From NCBI GenBank assembly GCA_002437435.1, contig DJPV01000028.1, positions 5,463 to 30,280 on the forward strand: a stretch of DNA of 24,818 nt, given 5' to 3'. This DNA comes from Lachnospiraceae bacterium UBA6403. GTDB taxonomy: Bacteria; Bacillota; Clostridia; Lachnospirales; Lachnospiraceae. The notes under the pieces are model-generated. The model had not been told where the DNA came from, ran no database searches, and was given only the letters and a program-made list of their open reading frames with translations. This document shows, one piece after another, positions 16,742 to 23,752 of the stretch (position 1 is the first letter of the stretch; the number at the start of each line of letters is the position of its first letter). The translations under genes were made by a program, and so were the position numbers.

Positions 16742-17500
16742 ATGCAGAATTACAGATTTCTGATCGCCTATGATGGAACGAGATATCATGGGTGGGAACA
16801 TAAAAAAGACGTTGTGACCATACAGGGGAAGATTGAATCAGTGCTTTCCCTGATGGCAGGCGAAGAAGTGCGGATCAACGGAGCAGGAAGAACCGATGCT
16901 GGTGTGCATGCAAGGGCAATGGCCGCAAGCGGACCGATTCCGACAGATAAGACACCGGAGGAGATTCGGGACTATATGAATCATTATCTGCCGGATGATA
17001 TCTGCATTTTGGAGGTTACACCTGCAGCGAAGCGGTTTCATGCAAGATTTAATGCAAAGGGCAAGCATTACCGATATACGATCTATCGTGGCAGACTGAA
17101 GCCGGTATTTGACCGGAAATATGTCTGGACTCTGGATGAGGGTGAGACGATCGATTGTGAACGGATGCGAAAGGCAGTAGCCTATCTGGTTGGTGAGCAT
17201 GATTTTAAGAGCTTCTGTGGAAATAAGCAGATGAAGAAATCGACGGTTCGGAAGTTATTTGCGATCGATATTAAGGAAGATGGCGATTATGTGATCCTTG
17301 ATTTCCACGGAGCCGGATTCTTGCAGAATATGGTTCGTATCCTGACCGGTACTCTGGTAGAGGTCGGGGCAGGCAGAATGAAACCTGCATACATGGAAGA
17401 GGTGCTTGCAGGCCGGTGCAGACAGCTCGCAGGGCCGACCGCACCACCACAGGGCCTGTGCCTGATGCAGGTGGATTATGAAAAAAGTAATATGGAGTAA
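16742..17500 (+). CDS. truA: tRNA pseudouridine(38-40) synthase TruA
   Basis: A 252-aa pseudouridine synthase with the catalytic Asp D52 in GAGRTDAGVHA, the N-terminal YDGTRYHGWE motif and the C-terminal FHGAGFLQNMVRILTGTLVEVG block. It isomerises uridines 38-40 in the tRNA anticodon arm. AAGGAA precedes the ATG. Downstream azlC begins only 10 bp after the stop, so the genes are probably co-transcribed though functionally unrelated. Many Clostridia have a second truA next to ribosomal protein genes; this may be the extra copy. Confidence 0.95.
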   Translation: MQNYRFLIAYDGTRYHGWEHKKDVVTIQGKIESVLSLMAGEEVRINGAGRTDAGVHARAMAASGPIPTDKTPEEIRDYMNHYLPDDICILEVTPAAKRFHARFNAKGKHYRYTIYRGRLKPVFDRKYVWTLDEGETIDCERMRKAVAYLVGEHDFKSFCGNKQMKKSTVRKLFAIDIKEDGDYVILDFHGAGFLQNMVRILTGTLVEVGAGRMKPAYMEEVLAGRCRQLAGPTAPPQGLCLMQVDYEKSNME

Positions 17501-17509
17501 GTAGTACAA

Positions 17510-18211
17510 ATGAATGAATTTAGAAACGGGCTGAAGGATGGAATTCCGATCGCCCTGGGGTATTTTGCAGTTAGTTTTAGTTTTGGTATTCTTGCGATCA
17601 AAGGCGGACTCAGTGTCTTTCAGGCAGTTCTTACCAGCGTTACAAATGTTACAAGTGCCGGTCAGTTTGCCGGACTTCAGATCATCATTGCCGGGGGAAC
17701 GATCCTAGAGGTGATCCTCACCCAGCTTATTATCAATCTGAGATATGGTCTGATGAGCCTTTCGCTCACGCAGAAGTTAGCTGACGATGTAGGCATCTGG
17801 AAACGTCTTGTCATCGCATTTGCAAATACAGATGAGATTTTTGCAGTTGCGATGGGACATTTCAAAGAAGTGACCTTCCCATATATGTTAGGGCTTCAGC
17901 TCCTTCCGATCCTTGGCTGGGGCGGCGGTACATTTGCCGGAGCAGTAGCCAGCGGGCTGCTTCCAAAGTCCGTGTGCAGTGCACTCAGTCTTGCGCTCTA
18001 TGGCATGTTCGTGGCGATCGTTGTTCCGGTTGCCAAGAAGTCAAAATCTGTGTTATTTGTGGTATGCGTGGCAGCTTTATTCAGTATCCTTTTATATTAT
18101 GTTCCGATATTCCATTTTATCTCGACCGGAATATCAATCGTTATATGTACAGCAGCGGCAGCAGCAATCGGTGCGATCGTTGCACCGGTTAAGAAAAAAG
18201 GAGAAGAATAG
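17510..18211 (+). CDS. azlC: AzlC-family branched-chain amino acid exporter large subunit
   Basis: A 233-aa membrane protein with the AzlC start FRNGLKDGIPIALGYFAVSFSFG and the conserved block TSAGQFAGLQIIIAGG, then LRYGLMSLSL and FANTDEIFAVA. Five or six hydrophobic segments are visible. With AzlD it forms a two-subunit exporter of branched-chain amino acids or analogues. It starts 10 bp after truA, with GGAG at the end of truA as ribosome site, and azlD follows 2 bp after its stop. Confidence 0.94.
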   Translation: MNEFRNGLKDGIPIALGYFAVSFSFGILAIKGGLSVFQAVLTSVTNVTSAGQFAGLQIIIAGGTILEVILTQLIINLRYGLMSLSLTQKLADDVGIWKRLVIAFANTDEIFAVAMGHFKEVTFPYMLGLQLLPILGWGGGTFAGAVASGLLPKSVCSALSLALYGMFVAIVVPVAKKSKSVLFVVCVAALFSILLYYVPIFHFISTGISIVICTAAAAAIGAIVAPVKKKGEE

Positions 18212-18213
18212 AG

Positions 18214-18522
18214 ATGAGTGTGTATATATATATTATCGCAATGACGGTTGTCACATATCTGATCCGTGCAGTACCATTGGTGTTATTCAGAAAAAAGATA
18301 GAGAATCAGTTTTTAAGTTCGTTTTTATACTATGTGCCATATGCTTGCCTGACAGCACTTACCCTTCCGGCGATCTTTTACAGCACGGAAAGTATTATCA
18401 GTGCGATCGCAGGATTTGTCGTAGCAGTTATCCTTGGTATCCGTGAAAAAGGGCTGGTAGTCGTAGCGGCAGCCGCCTGTGTGACGGTGTTTGTGGTGGA
18501 GAGAATATTGGTGTTTTTATAA
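18214..18522 (+). CDS. azlD: AzlD-family branched-chain amino acid exporter small subunit
   Basis: A 102-aa hydrophobic protein with the AzlD features TYLIRAVPLVLF near the N-terminus and SSFLYYVPYACLTALTLPAI, and four predicted membrane segments. It immediately follows azlC, with GGAG inside the azlC 3' end. It acts as the small partner of the exporter. No terminator is seen after it; a six-G run follows the stop. Confidence 0.93.
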   Translation: MSVYIYIIAMTVVTYLIRAVPLVLFRKKIENQFLSSFLYYVPYACLTALTLPAIFYSTESIISAIAGFVVAVILGIREKGLVVVAAAACVTVFVVERILVFL

Positions 18523-18568
18523 GGGGGGTGTGAATCCGAAAATGGGGATTGGTAGGTGAGGTAATAAA

Positions 18569-19000
18569 ATGATTAGAATTATGAAAGACAGTGACTTAGC
18601 ACAATGTGGCATGATTTATGCAAAAGCATTCCCTATGGAGCATTGGGGAATAGATTGGACAGCAGAAAACGCAACAGAATATCTTCAAGATTTTTTTGAA
18701 CAGAAGAGATTTGTTGGGTATGTATATGAGGAAAATGAAGAGGTATTAGGTTGCTTATTCGCACTTTGTAAGATTTCTGGAAGCAAAAAAGAGATTTACA
18801 TTAATGAGATGGCGGTACTTCCCGAACGACAAGGGCAAGGAATAGGTAAGCAACTATTGAATGCTGTTAAAGATTACAGTAAAGATAAAGGACTTGCAGG
18901 AATTGTGCTTTATACAAGTGAGTATGCCCCGGCGGCTAAGTTTTATGAAAAGAATGGGTTTAAGTTGTCAAATGGGACTATTTGCATGTATTGTGAATGA
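18569..19000 (+). CDS. GNAT-family N-acetyltransferase
   Basis: A 143-aa single-domain acetyltransferase. The acetyl-CoA loop is clear in MAVLPERQGQGIGKQLLNAV (about residues 78-97), preceded by the strand IYINEM and followed by the LYTSEYAPAAKFYEKNGFK segment typical of the fold. The substrate cannot be predicted; small GNATs of this type act on amines, antibiotics or protein N-termini. GTGAGG lies upstream of the ATG. The gene is AT-richer and prefers different codons from azlD and truA. Immediately downstream lie the remains of a RhuM/Fic-type gene, suggesting an imported block. Confidence 0.88.
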   Translation: MIRIMKDSDLAQCGMIYAKAFPMEHWGIDWTAENATEYLQDFFEQKRFVGYVYEENEEVLGCLFALCKISGSKKEIYINEMAVLPERQGQGIGKQLLNAVKDYSKDKGLAGIVLYTSEYAPAAKFYEKNGFKLSNGTICMYCE

Positions 19001-19307
19001 TGGAAAAACTGGTTTAGTTTGCCAGAGCAAGTAATTCCAGTTTAGAGAGAATTAGATGGGACTTCTGTCGGTTTTTCCGATAAAAGTTCTGGAGAAAGAA
19101 AACCTAAGATATATAATCTTGGTATGATACTATCTGTGGGATGTCGTGTTAATTCGAAGCTTTAGCTGGTAATAATGTACTTTATAAAGAGGGCAGAAGA
19201 GGATAAGAGATGGTGCATTGGTGGTGATAACATTGATGATTGCTGAGTCTAATCCAGAGGAAAAAGATATCATGGTAAACTTGGTAATGAATTTGTTGAC
19301 ATTGTAA
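19001..19307 (+). pseudogene. Decayed RhuM/Fic-type gene fragments
   Basis: No open frame survives, but four pieces in shifting frames read in the right order for a RhuM-Fic protein: WFSLPEQ at 19010-19030 (cf. the family's WLSQEQMAELF); ELDGTSVG then KPKIYNLGMILSVGCRVNSK at 19049-19159 (cf. YYNLDxIISVGYRVNS); LAGNNVLYKEG from 19162; and GALVVITLMIAESNPEEKD continuing IMVNLVMNLL from 19212 to 19307. The central part, including the Fic HPFxxGN motif, is missing, with the deletion joint near 19160. Family assignment rests on remembered conserved motifs, not a search. Intact members are linked to virulence or phage-defence-like islands. Confidence 0.6.
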
Positions 19308-19349
19308 AGATATTTCAAAATCGGAATTTTGTGAAGGCGGGATAATAAA

Positions 19350-19715
19350 ATGAATTTGAAGAAAATCTCACATAAATTGACTGTCTGTAAAGTATCAGAT
19401 GTCTCTGATATAGATATGAATGCTAATTTTTACTTTATTGGGAGGACAGATGAAGAAGTATCACTGGTGTGTAAATCGGAAGATACGCCATCGAATACGA
19501 TTGAGCGTGACGATGGTTGGAGAGGATTTCGCATTCAGGGTGTCCTTGACTTTTCATTAATCGGAATTTTGTCAAAATTATCTGGTGTTCTTGCAGAACA
19601 TCAAATTGGAATCTTTGCAGTATCGACATATAACACAGATTATATTCTTGTAAAAGAAGAAAATTTCGACCGAGCATTGAAGGTGTTAGCTGCTGAAGGA
19701 TACATAATAGTGTAA
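19350..19715 (+). CDS. Small ACT-domain protein
   Basis: A 121-aa protein related to the stand-alone ACT proteins (CASTOR/aspartokinase-like ACT). Features are an N-terminal MNLKKISHKLTVCKV strand, FYFIGRTDEEVSLVC, GWRGFRIQGVLDFSLIGILSKLSGVLAE and FAVSTYNTDYILVKEENFDRAL, matching two ACT-like units. Such proteins probably sense amino acids, but no partner enzyme is seen. A weak ribosome site (GGCGGG) lies about 10 nt before the ATG. It follows the RhuM/Fic relic directly and precedes the S66 peptidase by 36 bp. Confidence 0.85.
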   Translation: MNLKKISHKLTVCKVSDVSDIDMNANFYFIGRTDEEVSLVCKSEDTPSNTIERDDGWRGFRIQGVLDFSLIGILSKLSGVLAEHQIGIFAVSTYNTDYILVKEENFDRALKVLAAEGYIIV

Positions 19716-19751
19716 ATTCCGGTTTGTTGGGCTAAAAGGAGGAGAGAAAAA

Positions 19752-20801
19752 ATGAGATATCCGAAATTTTTAGAAAAAGGTGGAACGATTGGTTTTGTTG
19801 CTCCATCTTTTGGCTGTAATATAGAACCATATCGGACAGCATTTGGACATGCGCTTGATACATTTCATGCTAAGGGCTATCAGACGGAGCTTGGTCCGAA
19901 TTGTTATGAAGGATGCGGTATCGGTATCAGTAACACACCGGAGAAATGTGGTCAGGAGATTAATGAAATGTACACATCAAAGAAAAATGATGTTCTGATA
20001 TCCTGTGGTGGTGGAGAGCTGATGTGCGAGACTCTCGATCATATTGATTTTGAACGCTTAAAGAAAGCAGATCCAAAATGGTTTGTGGGATATTCGGATA
20101 ATACGAATCTGACCTATCTGCTTACAACGATCTGTGATACAGCTTCTGTTTATGGCCCATGTGCGGCAGCATTTGGCATGGAGCCATGGCATGCATCGAT
20201 AGAAGATACATTTGCGCTGCTTTGTGGTGAGAAGAAAAGCCTGCAGGGATATCGTGGATATGAGAAGGAATCCCTGAAGGATGAAGAACATCCGCTTGCG
20301 CCGTATAATATCACTGAACAGAAAGAACTTCACCTGTATGAAACGGATGCGGCGCATGGATCGACTGCTGTCGATGAAGTATTCATGGCAGGCAGACTGA
20401 TCGGTGGATGCATGGATTGTCTGGTGAATCTGCTTGGAACGAAATTTGATAAGACGGCGGATTTTTTGGAACGATATAAAGAGGATGGCTTCATCTGGTT
20501 CTTAGAAGCCTGTGATCTGAATGTGATGGCGATCCGCCGGGCTATGTGGCAGATGGAGCATGCGGGCTGGTTCCGGTATGTGAAGGGCTTCCTGATCGGA
20601 CGTCCGCTGGTGCATGGACAGGAGATGATGGGGCTTGACCAGTATCATGCTGTGCTAGACATTATCGCCCACCACAATGTGCCGGTTATCATGGATGCCG
20701 ACCTCGGTCATATCGCACCGATGCTGCCATTGATCTCCGGCAGCTATGCGAACATTACCGCAACCGGAAACAACCTTGTGGTTGACATGAAGTTGAAGTA
20801 A
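19752..20801 (+). CDS. S66-family peptidase (LD-carboxypeptidase / MccF-like)
   Basis: A 349-aa serine peptidase of family S66. The catalytic triad is visible: S115 in FVGYSDNTNL, E252 in WFLEACDLN and H320 in LGHIAPMLPL; the N-terminus GGTIGFVAPSFG and the GELMCETLDHIDFE region are also typical. Family members either trim murein tetrapeptides in the cytoplasm (LdcA) or cleave microcin C-like toxins (MccF). The motif set and length (about 340 aa) lean to the MccF branch, but sequence alone does not settle it. AGGAGGAG lies 9 nt before the ATG. A long palindromic element begins 4 bp after its stop. Confidence 0.9.
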   Translation: MRYPKFLEKGGTIGFVAPSFGCNIEPYRTAFGHALDTFHAKGYQTELGPNCYEGCGIGISNTPEKCGQEINEMYTSKKNDVLISCGGGELMCETLDHIDFERLKKADPKWFVGYSDNTNLTYLLTTICDTASVYGPCAAAFGMEPWHASIEDTFALLCGEKKSLQGYRGYEKESLKDEEHPLAPYNITEQKELHLYETDAAHGSTAVDEVFMAGRLIGGCMDCLVNLLGTKFDKTADFLERYKEDGFIWFLEACDLNVMAIRRAMWQMEHAGWFRYVKGFLIGRPLVHGQEMMGLDQYHAVLDIIAHHNVPVIMDADLGHIAPMLPLISGSYANITATGNNLVVDMKLK

Positions 20802-20804
20802 TGT

Positions 20805-21093
20805 GTGAAATTCACATTTATGGATAAAAATCTACCCGGCTGTTCACCGTGTTAATCTGGCTCAGAATCGACAATAGAAAAACTCGTATAGTATTCTATT
20901 CCTTGCATATGCCTGATTCGCTCATGCTTCTGTGCAAACTCGCCCTACGGGCTCAGACATGCACTCACATTCGCTGGCAATATGCATGTCATGACGAATC
21001 CTATACGAATGTTTTGTCTATTATCGATCCGAACCGGCTCAACAACAGTGAACAGCCGGGTAGATTTTTTATAGATATAAATATGAAATTCAC
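20805..21093. repeat. ~289-bp imperfect palindrome (MITE-like or structured repeat)
   Basis: The whole segment folds back on itself about position 20947. Outer arms share AAAAATCTACCCGGCTGTTC (left near 20826, reverse complement near 21050-21070). Pairing continues inward through CAATAG/CTATTA and CGTATAG/CTATACG to the apex GCCC-TAC-GGGC (20942-20952). The outermost 10 bases TGAAATTCAC occur at both ends (20806-20815, 21084-21093). Short open frames inside are by-products of the palindrome. No transposase is present, so it resembles a miniature mobile element or a chromosomal repeat whose transcript is one large hairpin. Confidence 0.8.
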
Positions 21094-21352
21094 GGATATA
21101 AAACAGCACCATGCTAACGACAAGGTTAAGCACACGGTTGCTGGTTTTGATCATAGGCAGCAGTGATCCCATTCGGGGAAGTATTTTGGGGATAAGACTA
21201 TCTTTTAAGTGCACGACAGCCCATCGTTTAAGAATCGATAATGCAGTCGACTGAGTTTCCTATGATTTTGTGCCATGTCGTCGCCGCAGATGATTTTATT
21301 GCGGCAGAGATATGTGTATATAACCATATTGTTTCTTATGATATTACAAAAC
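21094..21352. other. Non-coding stretch, possibly an eroded gene
   Basis: No intact gene is seen. On the minus strand two adjoining frames (21331 to 21209 and 21214 to 21094) give protein-like text in succession, including LKDSLIPKILPRMGSLLPM, as if one gene had been frameshifted and cut by the palindrome. The family is not recognised. Small inverted repeats (CCGCA...TGCGG near 21281-21305) are also present. Confidence 0.3.
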
Positions 21353-21427
21353 GGCTGAATTGCTTATACTCTGACACATAGAAATCTATGCTAGTTTTTT
21401 ATGTGTCAGAGTATAAGCAATTTAGCC
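21353..21427 (-). terminator. 28-bp inverted repeat, probable terminator of the Rrf2 gene
   Basis: 21353-21380 and 21400-21427 are reverse complements with one mismatch, around a 19-nt loop. It lies 17 nt after the Rrf2 stop on the minus strand and is followed there by GTTTTG, a weak T-run. The stem is much longer than a typical terminator. TTTAGCC at its end can also pair with GGCTAAA (21442-21448) that spans the Rrf2 stop codon. Confidence 0.6.
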
Positions 21428-21443
21428 ACTTGGAAAATCAAGG

Positions 21444-21878
21444 CTAAATGCAGTATTCGTCACCGGCTTCAGGTCGGCTGTTGCAGAGATCTGCGATGGT
21501 GGTTGTGTCAACAACGCTGCAGATCGCACTGTAGAGCCGCTTCCACAGATCGTAGGTGGAGCAGATGGATTCACGCTCGCATTCCGGGGCATCCTCTTCG
21601 ACACAGGCAACAGGAGCGAGCGTTCCTTCTGTCAGACGAAGAACTGCACCGACTGTAATGTCTTCCGGTGCTTTTCGTAACAGGTAGCCACCCTGTGGAC
21701 CGCGGACGCTTCGGACAAGTCCGCCGGAATTTAATATAGAAATGATCTGTTCCAGATATTTATCAGAGATATCCTCGTTTTTTGCTACATCCTTTATGCT
21801 GACCGGTTTTCCGTTTGAGTTGGCTGCGATATAGACCATAAGCCGTAATGCATATCTTCCTTTTGTTGATATTTTCAA
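21444..21878 (-). CDS. Rrf2-family transcriptional regulator with three-Cys cluster
   Basis: A 144-aa winged-helix regulator starting KISTKGRYALRLMVYIA after a TTG start. The TTG at 21878 is chosen because GGAGG (21888-21892) lies 9 nt upstream and all Rrf2 proteins begin here; the in-frame ATG at 21914 lies before the ribosome site. The DNA-binding part includes ISDKYLEQIISILNSGGLV and RGPQGGYLL. Cysteines in CVEEDAPECERESIC (spacing C-7-C-5-C) resemble the iron-sulfur cluster region of IscR/RsrR rather than CymR, which lacks it. It is divergent from the sulfhydrylase-cysK genes, so it probably represses cysteine synthesis, perhaps sensing Fe-S or thiol status. Confidence 0.92.
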   Translation of the reverse strand: MKISTKGRYALRLMVYIAANSNGKPVSIKDVAKNEDISDKYLEQIISILNSGGLVRSVRGPQGGYLLRKAPEDITVGAVLRLTEGTLAPVACVEEDAPECERESICSTYDLWKRLYSAICSVVDTTTIADLCNSRPEAGDEYCI

Positions 21879-21907
21879 TGTAATACACCTCCAAATTACA
21901 CTTCTGT

Positions 21908-21939
21908 AATTCATACTAATTTTCTATGAATTGATTATA
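21908..21939 (-). promoter_or_regulatory. Rrf2 gene promoter with palindromic operator candidate
   Basis: On the minus strand a perfect TATAAT lies at 21939-21934, with only a weak -35 about 17 nt upstream. A perfect inverted repeat AATTCATA-N9-TATGAATT (21908-21932) covers the predicted start point, a good place for autorepression by the Rrf2 protein. Confidence 0.5.
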
Positions 21940-21972
21940 CATCAGTTTAAAATAAAAATCCACAGAAATATT

Positions 21973-22013
21973 TCTATTATCCTATTGACAAAGTAGGAAT
22001 AGAGGTGTATCAT
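21973..22013 (+). promoter_or_regulatory. Strong promoter of the sulfhydrylase-cysK transcript with overlapping operator candidate
   Basis: TTGACA (21985-21990) and TATCAT (22008-22013) are spaced by exactly 17 nt, the best promoter in the window. An imperfect inverted repeat, TCTATT..CCTA around the -35 and TAGGAATAGA in the spacer (about 21973-22003), is a candidate operator for the divergent Rrf2 regulator. Transcription would start near 22020, leaving a leader of about 300 nt. Confidence 0.7.
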
Positions 22014-22072
22014 ACATGCATAAGCTAAATCATAGTTTGTTGATAGGAATAAGCGGAAACGAGGTAAAGGAT

Positions 22073-22177
22073 ATGTTGAACAAGTATTATCAACCACAAT
22101 ATTTGAATGAAGACAATCGAATGTGTACTACCAGACAAGCGTTATCAGCAGGCGGAATTTACAGATGTTGTCGCTAG
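22073..22177 (+). CDS. Candidate cysteine leader peptide (34 aa)
   Basis: Within the long leader of the sulfhydrylase transcript, GAGG (22061-22064) sits 8 nt before an ATG opening 34 codons with a TAG stop at 22175. The peptide has Cys at 18, 32 and 33 and ends RCCR, so the ribosome must read tandem TGT TGT codons just before the stop. Actinobacterial cysteine genes are known to be controlled by short poly-Cys leader frames. An analogous role here is inferred from position and codon content. The frame is open further back to ATG 22016, but that codon would lie before the predicted transcript start. Confidence 0.5.
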   Translation: MLNKYYQPQYLNEDNRMCTTRQALSAGGIYRCCR

Positions 22178-22180
22178 AGA

Positions 22181-22237
22181 GAGCTTGGATAAGAGATATC
22201 CATTAATGACGAAATGATAAGCTCCATCAGAGGGAGC
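22181..22237 (+). promoter_or_regulatory. Mutually exclusive hairpins after the leader frame
   Basis: GAGCTT (22181-22186) can pair with AAGCTC (22219-22224), enclosing GGATA-AGAGA-TATCC (22187-22201). GCTCC (22221-22225) can instead pair with GGAGC (22233-22237). The two cannot form together. A ribosome paused on the Cys codons at 22166-22171 would cover the first strand. No T-run follows, so a simple intrinsic attenuator is not shown. Confidence 0.35.
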
Positions 22238-22323
22238 AAATAACGAATACAGAATAAAACGGCAGTACATAACAGAAGAAACGGAAATGTACACCGACCG
22301 GAAAAAAACAGGAGATAAAAATT

Positions 22324-23634
22324 ATGGCAAAGAAATCATACAGCGAAAGAAATTTAAAATTTGAAACATTACAGTTACACGTAGGACAGGAAGCACCGGA
22401 TCCTGTAACAGATGCAAGAGCAGTTCCAATTTACCTTACATCATCATATGTATTCCATAACAGCCAGCATGCAGCAGACAGATTTGGTCTCAGAGATGCA
22501 GGTAACATTTACGGAAGACTTACAAATCCTACAGAAGACATTTTCGAAAAGAGAATCGCAGCATTAGAGGGTGGTGTAGCAGCACTTGCAGTTGGTTCAG
22601 GAGCAGCAGCTCTGACATATGCACTTCAGGCAGTTGCACATAAGGGTGACCACATCGTAGCAGCAAAGAACATCTACGGTGGAACATATAACCTTCTCGC
22701 ACATACACTTCCGGATTTTGGAATCGAGACAACATTCGTTGATCCATTTGATTATGATGCAATCGAGGCTGCTATTCAGGACAATACAACCGGTATCGAG
22801 ATCGAGACACTCGGAAATCCTAACTCAGAGGTTGTAGATATCGAGAGAATCGCAAAGATCGCACATTCACATAATATTCCATTGATCGTAGATAATACAT
22901 TTGCAACACCTTATCTCGTTCGTCCGATCGAGTATGGCGCAGATATCGTTGTACATTCAGCTACCAAGTTCATTGGTGGACACGGAACAACGATCGGTGG
23001 TGTCATCATCGATAGTGGTAACTTCGACTGGACATCCAGTGACAAATACCCATGGTTAACAGAGCCGAACGTATCTTACCATGGAGTAAGCTTTGCAAAG
23101 GATACAGCACCTGCTGCATTTGTTACTTACATCAGAGCAATCCTGTTAAGAGATATGGGAGCAACTATCTCACCGGTACATTCATTCATTTTCCTTCAGG
23201 GACTTGAGACATTATCTTTACGTGTAGAACGTCATGTTGAAAATGCACTTAAGGTTGTACAGTATCTGAAAGATCAGCCACTGGTTGAGAAAGTAAATCA
23301 TCCATCTGTTTCAGAGGATCCTGAACAGCAGGCATTATATAAGAAATATTTCCCGAATGGCGGCGGATCAATCTTCACATTTGAGATCAAGGGCGGAGCA
23401 AAAGAGGCACAGGCATTTATCGATCAGCTTGAGTTGTTCTCACTCCTTGCAAATGTTGCAGATGTAAAATCACTTGTTATCCATCCTGCATCAACCACTC
23501 ATTCAGAGTGCAACGAGGCTGAGTTATTAGATCAGGGTATCAAGCCAAATACAATTCGTCTATCTATCGGAACAGAGAATATCGACGATATCATCGAAGA
23601 TCTGGATGAAGCATTTAAGGCAATCGCAGAATAA
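22324..23634 (+). CDS. metY: O-acetylhomoserine (thiol)-lyase / sulfhydrylase
   Basis: A 436-aa Cys/Met metabolism PLP enzyme. The Schiff-base Lys is K215 in VVHSATKFIGGHGTTIGG; other family marks are FETLQLHVGQ at the N-terminus, SSYVFHNSQHAADRFGL, YGRLTNPTEDIFEKRIAALEGG and LVIHPASTTHSE. The length of about 430 aa and the VGQ/PVTDARAVPIY start indicate the O-acetylhomoserine sulfhydrylase branch, which makes homocysteine (or cysteine) from sulfide and the acetylated amino acid; cystathionine enzymes are shorter (about 380 aa). AGGAG is 9 nt before the ATG. It has a long, probably regulatory leader, and cysK follows 118 bp downstream. Confidence 0.94.
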   Translation: MAKKSYSERNLKFETLQLHVGQEAPDPVTDARAVPIYLTSSYVFHNSQHAADRFGLRDAGNIYGRLTNPTEDIFEKRIAALEGGVAALAVGSGAAALTYALQAVAHKGDHIVAAKNIYGGTYNLLAHTLPDFGIETTFVDPFDYDAIEAAIQDNTTGIEIETLGNPNSEVVDIERIAKIAHSHNIPLIVDNTFATPYLVRPIEYGADIVVHSATKFIGGHGTTIGGVIIDSGNFDWTSSDKYPWLTEPNVSYHGVSFAKDTAPAAFVTYIRAILLRDMGATISPVHSFIFLQGLETLSLRVERHVENALKVVQYLKDQPLVEKVNHPSVSEDPEQQALYKKYFPNGGGSIFTFEIKGGAKEAQAFIDQLELFSLLANVADVKSLVIHPASTTHSECNEAELLDQGIKPNTIRLSIGTENIDDIIEDLDEAFKAIAE

Positions 23635-23752
23635 TCGGACGTAAAAACAGTAGATAATTGAACGTAAAAGAATAATAGAAAAATACGGATGATCGGAGAT
23701 TATCGATCACCTGCAAAACAAAAAATAGAATCAGAATAGGAGATCAGAAATT

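Noticed and set aside
18530..18555. Hairpin AATCC...GGATT between azlD and the GNAT gene as a terminator.
   Set aside because: Only 5 bp of stem and no T-run.
19319..19572. The 14-mer AATCGGAATTTTGT occurs twice, about 240 bp apart.
   Set aside because: One copy lies inside the ACT coding frame, the flanks do not match, and about one such pair is expected by chance in 25 kb.
20849..21214. Open frames of 89-105 codons on both strands after the S66 gene.
   Set aside because: They lie mostly within the long palindrome, lack ribosome sites and have no recognisable domain; both strands are open because the sequence is self-complementary.
22178..22323. Possible T-box or SAM riboswitch in the metY leader.
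   Set aside because: No T-box TGGNACCGCG-like sequence and no SAM-I core were found; the short leader frame explains the region better.
23690..23715. Terminator between metY and cysK.
   Set aside because: The hairpin TGATCG-N8-CGATCA is short and is followed by A-rich, not T-rich, sequence.
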